Origin: Clostridia bacterium
Lineage (GTDB): Bacteria; Bacillota; Clostridia; Christensenellales; Aristaeellaceae
Length of the DNA: 10,550 nt
Assembly (NCBI GenBank): GCA_016297535.1
Contig: JAEDGL010000084.1
Location: forward strand, 1 to 10,550
Direction of reading: 5' to 3'
The translations under genes were made by a program, and so were the position numbers. The notes under the pieces were generated by a model. The model saw nothing but the letters and a program-made list of their open reading frames with translations, made no database searches and was not told where the DNA came from. Positions 6,081-10,550 of this stretch are shown here, one piece after another (positions within the stretch are counted from its first letter, which is position 1; each line of letters begins with the position of its first letter).

Positions 6081-7838
6081 ATGAATTCGACCGCTGAAAC
6101 CCAAAAGCCCGGGCTGCTCAGACGCTTTCTGGCATACTACCGCCCGCACATGAAGATTTTTTCGCTGGACATGGCTGCCTCGCTGATGGTATCGCTGATT
6201 GGCATTGTGTACCCCATCGTTACCCGCACCATGCTCAACGATCTCATTCCTAACCGCAACTACCGCATGATTGTATTCTTTGGCCTTACGCTGCTGGCGC
6301 TGTACCTGTGCAAGCTGGGGCTGAACTATTTCATCCAGTATTACGGCCATGTAATGGGCGTGCGCATGCAGGCGCAGATGCGGTCCGACATGTTCAACCA
6401 TCTGGAAATTCTGCCCTACAGCTTTTACGACAACCACGAAACGGGCCGTCTGATGTCGCGCATGACCAACGACCTGATGGATATCAGCGAGCTGGCGCAC
6501 CACGGGCCGGAAAACGTGATCATCTCCTCCATTTCCATCGTAGCCTCTTTTATCTACCTGTCCTCCATCAACCTGCCCCTGACGCTGATTGTGTTTGCCT
6601 GCGTGCCGTTTCTGGTGCTCATTTCCATGACGCTGCGCAAGCGCATGCGCCAGGCGTTTATGGACAGCCGCAAATCCATCGCCCAGATCAACGCCTCCGT
6701 GGAAAGCAGCATTTCGGGCATTCGCGTTACCAAGGCCTTTACCAACGCCGAAAAGGAGCGCGAAAAGTTTGAGGAGGGCAACGAGGCCTTCGTCAGCGCC
6801 CGCCGCGCCGCCTACAAGGCCATGGGACAGTTCCATTCCGGCAACACCTTTGTAACGGATATCTTTAACGTGGTGGTGCTTATCGCGGGCGGCCTGTTCC
6901 TGTACCGGGGCGACATCCAGTTTGGCGATTACTCCGCGTTTGTGGTATCCATCAACATGTTTATCGGCCCGGTAATGACGCTGATCGGCTTTATGGAGCA
7001 GTACCAGAACGGCGTAACCGGCTTTGAGCGCTTTCTGGAAATTATGGACGCCGAGCCTGAGAGGGACACGCCGGACGCCGAGCCGGTGGAGCGTCTGGAG
7101 GGGCGCATCGAATTCCGCAATGTGGTGTATGGCTACGGCGATGACAAGGACGTGCTAAACGGCGTAAGCCTGACCATTGAAAAGGGCAAAAAGTTTGCGC
7201 TGGTCGGCCCCTCCGGCGGCGGCAAAACCACCATGTGCCACCTGATTCCGCATTTTTACGATGTAACCGAGGGCCAGATTCTGATTGACGGCCGGGACAT
7301 TCACACCCTGACCATGGAATCGCTGCGCCGCAACATCGGCATTGTGCAGCAGGATATTTACCTGTTCAACGCCTCCATCCGGGATAACATCCTCTACGGC
7401 CGGCTGGACGCCACCATGGACGAGGTGATCGAGGCCGCCAAACGCGCCAACATCCACGACTACATCATGACCCTTCCCGACGGCTACGATACCCAGATCG
7501 GCGAGCGCGGCGTGCGCCTTTCCGGCGGGCAGAAGCAGCGCCTTTCCATTGCGCGCGTGTTCCTCAAAAACCCGCCCATCCTGATCCTGGACGAGGCCAC
7601 CAGCGCGCTGGACAACACCACCGAAATCCTTATCCAGACCGCGCTGGATGATCTGTGCCACGGCCGCACCACGCTGGTGGTGGCTCACCGCCTGTCCACC
7701 ATCAAAAACGCCGATGAAATTGCCGTGGTGGCCGATGGCCGCATTACCGAGCAGGGCACGCATGACGAGCTCATCGCCCTCGACGGCACCTATGCCCAGC
7801 TGTACCGCATGCAGTACCGTGCCAACCGGGTTGCCTGA
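6081..7838 (+). CDS. ABC exporter half-transporter (TMD-NBD fusion)
   Basis: This 585-residue protein has the classic type-I exporter layout. Six membrane helices lie in about residues 25-310, including the coupling-helix region near FYDNHETGRLMSRMTNDL (115-132). A complete ATPase domain follows from about 343. Visible motifs are Walker A GPSGGGKTT (376-384), Q-loop IVQQD (421-425), signature LSGGQ (480-484), Walker B LILDEA (501-506) with catalytic Glu505, D-loop SALD (508-511) and H-loop His536. All are intact, so one copy should work as a homodimer; no partner half-transporter is adjacent. AGGAGG lies 7 bases before the ATG. The family exports lipids, peptides or drugs (MsbA/LmrA/BmrA-like), but the sequence does not identify the substrate. 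It probably shares the queT transcript. Confidence 0.95.
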   Translation: MNSTAETQKPGLLRRFLAYYRPHMKIFSLDMAASLMVSLIGIVYPIVTRTMLNDLIPNRNYRMIVFFGLTLLALYLCKLGLNYFIQYYGHVMGVRMQAQMRSDMFNHLEILPYSFYDNHETGRLMSRMTNDLMDISELAHHGPENVIISSISIVASFIYLSSINLPLTLIVFACVPFLVLISMTLRKRMRQAFMDSRKSIAQINASVESSISGIRVTKAFTNAEKEREKFEEGNEAFVSARRAAYKAMGQFHSGNTFVTDIFNVVVLIAGGLFLYRGDIQFGDYSAFVVSINMFIGPVMTLIGFMEQYQNGVTGFERFLEIMDAEPERDTPDAEPVERLEGRIEFRNVVYGYGDDKDVLNGVSLTIEKGKKFALVGPSGGGKTTMCHLIPHFYDVTEGQILIDGRDIHTLTMESLRRNIGIVQQDIYLFNASIRDNILYGRLDATMDEVIEAAKRANIHDYIMTLPDGYDTQIGERGVRLSGGQKQRLSIARVFLKNPPILILDEATSALDNTTEILIQTALDDLCHGRTTLVVAHRLSTIKNADEIAVVADGRITEQGTHDELIALDGTYAQLYRMQYRANRVA

Positions 7839-7856
7839 ACAGGGCAGCGCCCATAC

Positions 7857-7890
7857 CAGCAACGCCCGGACAGTTGTTCGGGCGTTGCTG
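7857..7890 (+). terminator. Hairpin after the ABC exporter, possible weak terminator
   Basis: A 14-bp stem with one G-T wobble (7857-7870 with 7877-7890) closes a 6-base loop, 18 bases after the ABC-exporter stop. There is no T-run directly after it; five T residues occur only at 7906-7910. It may stop transcription inefficiently, protect the mRNA 3' end, or help separate the exporter from azlCD. Confidence 0.55.
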
Positions 7891-7954
7891 CTGCAAACGG
7901 TAGCATTTTTCCATTTTCCGATGGACCTATGAAACGTACGGGAGATGTGCCGTT

Positions 7955-8647
7955 GTGAAACGGATAATCAAACAGGTATTTCCACAAACCCTCCCGGTGA
8001 TGGCAGGCTATCTTTCTTTGGGAATTGCCTTTGGCCTGCTGCTGCAATCAATCGGCTACGGACCGGTATGGGCCTTTCTGATGAGTCTGTTCATCTATGC
8101 CGGTTCGGCGCAGTTTTTGGCGGTGGAACTCCTGGCCTCGGGTGCAACGCTAACCCATGTTGCACTGCTGACTTTTTTACTCAATTTCAGGCATTTGTTC
8201 TACGGCCTGTCAATGATCGAAAAATACCGTGGAACCGGCATCCGGAAGATCTATTTGATATTTGGCCTGACGGATGAAACCTATGCCCTTCTGACGGGTT
8301 ACCAAACCCCGGAGGGCCTGAGCGATCAAAGCTACTATTTCACCGTAACGCTATTGAACCAGCTGTATTGGATTGCGGGCTGTGTGATGGGTTCTGTGGC
8401 GGGAAGGATGATCCCGTTTGATACAACCGGCATTGACTTTGCCATGACGGCCCTTTTTGCCGTACTGGTTGTTGAGCAGTGGAAAACACATCCAAACCAT
8501 CTTCCGGCCATAACGGGGTTTGCGATCACCGTTGCAGCCCTGTATCTGTTTGGAGCAGATCATTTTTTGATACCGGCGCTTATTGTGATGTCGGTTGTGC
8601 TGCTGTGCCTGAAAAGCGCTGTAGATCGGGAGAAAATCGATGAATAA
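7955..8647 (+). CDS. azlC: AzlC-family branched-chain amino acid exporter, large subunit
   Basis: This 230-residue integral membrane protein has about seven hydrophobic segments. FPQTLPVMAGYLSLGIAFGL (9-28), SLFIYAGSAQFLAVELL (44-60) and LLTFLLNFRHLFYGLSM (71-87) are hallmark AzlC regions. The AzlC/AzlD pair (YgaZ/YgaH type) exports branched-chain amino acids and toxic analogues such as azaleucine. The start is GTG with GGGAG (7940-7944) ten bases upstream. Its 3' end overlaps azlD by 8 bases, indicating translational coupling. Base composition and codon choice (more ATA, TTG and AAA) differ from the GC-rich neighbours, which suggests a separate origin. No Lrp-type regulator gene is adjacent and no clear promoter was found in 7891-7954. 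Confidence 0.93.
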   Translation: MKRIIKQVFPQTLPVMAGYLSLGIAFGLLLQSIGYGPVWAFLMSLFIYAGSAQFLAVELLASGATLTHVALLTFLLNFRHLFYGLSMIEKYRGTGIRKIYLIFGLTDETYALLTGYQTPEGLSDQSYYFTVTLLNQLYWIAGCVMGSVAGRMIPFDTTGIDFAMTALFAVLVVEQWKTHPNHLPAITGFAITVAALYLFGADHFLIPALIVMSVVLLCLKSAVDREKIDE

Positions 8648-8966
8648 CATGGATGTGGTGTTGGTGATTGCCGTAATGGCAACGGTAACAATCCTGCTCA
8701 GGTTTCTGCCGTTTATCCTGTTTGACCACGGGGAGCAATTGCCAAAATGGATTTCCTATCTGGGCAGGGTTTTGCCCCCGGCCATCATGAGCATGCTGCT
8801 GGTATACTGCGTAAGAAATATCAATCTTTTGAAGGGAAATCATGGTTTCCCGGAATTGATATGCATCGCCGTTGCAATGCTGATGCATTATTGGAAGCGG
8901 AACACGTTGGCAAGCATTGGGGTAAGTACGCTTTTGTACATGGTTCTCATCCAGAGCGGCATGTAG
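8640..8966 (+). CDS. azlD: AzlD-family branched-chain amino acid exporter, small subunit
   Basis: This 108-residue membrane protein has about four helices. The N-terminal TILLRFLPFILF (17-28) and LGRVLPPAIMSMLLVYC (41-57) are typical of AzlD, the small partner needed with AzlC for export. The ATG overlaps the azlC stop region by 8 bases, and GGGAG inside the azlC 3' end serves as its ribosome site (8-base gap). Length is normal for the family and no damage is seen. It shares the lower GC of azlC (two sampled 60-base rows had 26 and 27 GC). A hairpin 43 bases downstream probably ends the operon. Confidence 0.92.
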   Translation: MNNMDVVLVIAVMATVTILLRFLPFILFDHGEQLPKWISYLGRVLPPAIMSMLLVYCVRNINLLKGNHGFPELICIAVAMLMHYWKRNTLASIGVSTLLYMVLIQSGM

Positions 8967-9008
8967 AAACCGTGCGCGCTATGGGAACCAGACAAATGAA
9001 AAAAACTG

Positions 9009-9043
9009 AAACCTCCGTATGATCGCTGCGCATACGGAGGTTT
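9009..9043. terminator. Hairpin between convergent azlD and acyl-CoA synthetase genes
   Basis: A perfect 13-bp stem (9009-9021 with 9031-9043) surrounds a 9-base loop. On the + strand only TTT follows. On the minus strand the stem runs into TTTCAGTTTTTTC, a better U-tract. It therefore probably terminates the minus-strand acyl-CoA synthetase transcript efficiently and the azlCD transcript less so. Confidence 0.8.
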
Positions 9044-9081
9044 GCTGCTTCAGCGCCACCGTCCAGGCCGGCGGCGCCTTG

Positions 9082-10550
9082 TTACAGGTACAGGTTCATC
9101 AGCTGCGCGTCGTAATCCTTCTGCCCGATGCGGAAGAAGCGGCGGTAGGTGCCGATGTGCTCAAAGCCCATTTTTTCGTACAGGGAAAGGGCGCTGGCGT
9201 TGTCGGCGCGCACATGGGTTTCAATGACGGAAATACCCTGGCTGCGGGCGTGCTCCAGCAGCTGGTTCATCATCTGGGTGCCCACGCCGCGGTGCCAGTA
9301 TTTCTGGCGCACGGTAATCACCAGGCTGGCGCGGTGGGCGGCGCGCTCGCGGGATTTGCCCTCCAGGGACGCGATGGCGGCCAGATTTTTGCCGATAAAG
9401 CCCAGCAGCAGCGCGCTGCGGCCAGTCATGGAGGCGATGTAGGCGCACTCCTGCTCGATGGTCATGTGGGAGAAGCCGTCCTCGCCAAACATGAGATTGT
9501 CGCTTTCGCCGCCTGCCTGGTTGAGGCATTCGATAATCAGCTCCGCATCGTCAATGCGGGCCGGGCGGATCAACAGCCGGTCCGCGCCGGTATCCACATC
9601 CTCGGATCGGATGAGCTTGCGCTGGATCTTGCCGGAAACGGTTTTGGGCAGCTCCTCCACAAATTCGAGAATGCGGGGGTACTTGTAGGGCGCGGTAACC
9701 TTTTTCACGTGGTTTTGCAGTTCCTTGCGCAGTTCATCGCTGGGCTCGTAGCCGCGGTTGCGGGCCAGCACCACGGTGGCCTTTACCACCTGCCCGCGAT
9801 CCGGGTGCGGCACGGCGGTAACGGCGCATTCCAGCACGGCGGGATGCGTCATCAGGGCGCTTTCCACCTCAAAGGGGCCGATGCGGTAGCCGCTGGACTT
9901 GATAACGTCGTCGCTTCGGCCGATAAAGTTGAAGTATCCGTCCACATCCCTCCAGGCCATGTCGCCGGTGTGATACAGCCCGTCGCGGAACACCGCGTCC
10001 GTCTGCTCCTGATTGCGGTAATAGCCCAGGAACAGGCCGGCGGGGTGCTTTTGATCGATGCGGATGCAGATTTCGCCCTCCACGCCGTCCTCCACCTCGT
10101 TGCCCTGCTCATCCACCAGCGCGATATCGTAGGCGGGAGAGGGGCGGCCGGTGGAGCCCAGCTTGGGCTCCATCCATTTGCTGGTCATCAGCAGGGGCGT
10201 GGTTTCGCTCTGGCCAAAGCCCTCGTGAATTTTGATGCCGGTGTGCTTGAGGAACTGCTCGTACACCTCGGGGTTGAGCGGCTCGCCGGCGGTGTTGGCC
10301 CAGCGCAGGCTGGACAGGTCGTAGCTGTCCAGGTCCTCCTTGATCATAAAGCGGTACACCGTGGGCGGCGCGCAAAAGCTGGTAACGTGGTGTTTGGCGA
10401 TCATCTCCAGCAGATCGGCCGCAACAAAACGGTCAAAATCGTACACAAACAGGGTGGCGCCGCAAATCCACTGGCCGTACAGCTTGCCCCAGCCGGCCTT
10501 GGCCCAGCCGGTATCCGCCACGGCCATGTGAATGTCCTGATCGCCCACGT
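9082..10550 (-). CDS. AMP-forming acyl-CoA synthetase fused to a C-terminal GNAT acetyltransferase (N-terminus outside window)
   Basis: The frame is open across the right edge, so the N-terminal part with the ATP P-loop is missing; residues are counted from the codon at 10548. The first 315 residues match the acetyl/medium-chain acyl-CoA synthetase group (ANL superfamily). Marks are ADTGWAKAGWGKLYGQW (11-27), GFGQSETT (110-117), YHTGD (192-196), the FIGRSDDVIKSSGYRIGP stretch (208-225) and the C-terminal PKTVSGKIQRK (301-311) with catalytic Lys307. Such enzymes activate a carboxylic acid to acyl-AMP and then acyl-CoA. After a linker of about 12 residues, a full GNAT domain begins at RLLIRPARIDDAE (324-336), with acetyl-CoA-binding RQKYWHRGVGTQMM (414-427) and ASALSLYEKMGF (451-462), ending at 488. 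No stop or frameshift separates the parts. The acyl and acetyl substrates are unknown; self-acetylation of Lys307 is a hypothesis. Confidence 0.92.
   Translation of the reverse strand, partial: VGDQDIHMAVADTGWAKAGWGKLYGQWICGATLFVYDFDRFVAADLLEMIAKHHVTSFCAPPTVYRFMIKEDLDSYDLSSLRWANTAGEPLNPEVYEQFLKHTGIKIHEGFGQSETTPLLMTSKWMEPKLGSTGRPSPAYDIALVDEQGNEVEDGVEGEICIRIDQKHPAGLFLGYYRNQEQTDAVFRDGLYHTGDMAWRDVDGYFNFIGRSDDVIKSSGYRIGPFEVESALMTHPAVLECAVTAVPHPDRGQVVKATVVLARNRGYEPSDELRKELQNHVKKVTAPYKYPRILEFVEELPKTVSGKIQRKLIRSEDVDTGADRLLIRPARIDDAELIIECLNQAGGESDNLMFGEDGFSHMTIEQECAYIASMTGRSALLLGFIGKNLAAIASLEGKSRERAAHRASLVITVRQKYWHRGVGTQMMNQLLEHARSQGISVIETHVRADNASALSLYEKMGFEHIGTYRRFFRIGQKDYDAQLMNLYL

Noticed and set aside
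5886..6836. 316-codon minus-strand open frame opposite queT and the ABC exporter
   Set aside because: No recognisable domain, and it spans two well-identified + strand genes.
10546..10548. GTG at 10548 as the start of the acyl-CoA synthetase
   Set aside because: The sequence begins in the middle of the conserved acyl-CoA synthetase fold and the P-loop region is missing, so the gene simply runs off the window.

Overview
The window looks like part of a chromosome from a high-GC Bacillota, most likely a gut-type clostridium (Clostridia, possibly Christensenellales or Oscillospirales). This rests on strong AGGAGG-type ribosome binding sites, a DUF1540 protein, a QueT-type transporter, AzlCD and a short conserved acidic-tail protein. 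The lineage is inference from gene content; there is no rRNA or other marker gene here. Genes are tightly packed and no mobile element, CRISPR array, tRNA or rRNA was found.

Region 1 (1-5235) is a cell-envelope block on the + strand. It holds the 3' end of a DPM1-like family 2 glycosyltransferase, a large polytopic membrane protein (DUF6020-like, possibly a GT-C-type transferase), a secreted caspase-fold (C14-like) protein with an EF-hand-type loop and a FlgD-like Ig domain, and a GtrB-like polyprenyl-phosphate glycosyltransferase. It closes with a strong intrinsic terminator. A 52-residue protein of unknown function lies inside this block on the opposite strand. The two glycosyltransferases and the membrane protein fit a pathway in which a sugar is loaded on a polyprenyl phosphate and transferred outside the membrane. 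The caspase-like protein would act in the same extracytoplasmic space.

Region 2 (5240-7890) has a minus-strand DUF1540 cysteine-rich small protein, then a clear sigma-A-type promoter (TTGCAA, 17 bp, TATACT) driving queT (queuosine-precursor ECF substrate-binding subunit). A complete ABC-exporter half-transporter follows, probably co-transcribed, and then a hairpin.

Region 3 (7955-9043) is azlC-azlD, a two-gene branched-chain amino acid exporter with an 8-base overlap. Its GC content is visibly lower (about 50% in sampled rows against about 60-63% nearby), which suggests separate ancestry. A hairpin between the convergent genes follows it.

Region 4 (9082-10550, minus strand) is the 3' portion of an AMP-forming acyl-CoA synthetase fused in frame to a complete GNAT acetyltransferase domain; its N-terminus lies outside the window. 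This fusion is the most interesting item, because GNAT enzymes are the known regulators of acyl-CoA synthetases through acetylation of the catalytic lysine.
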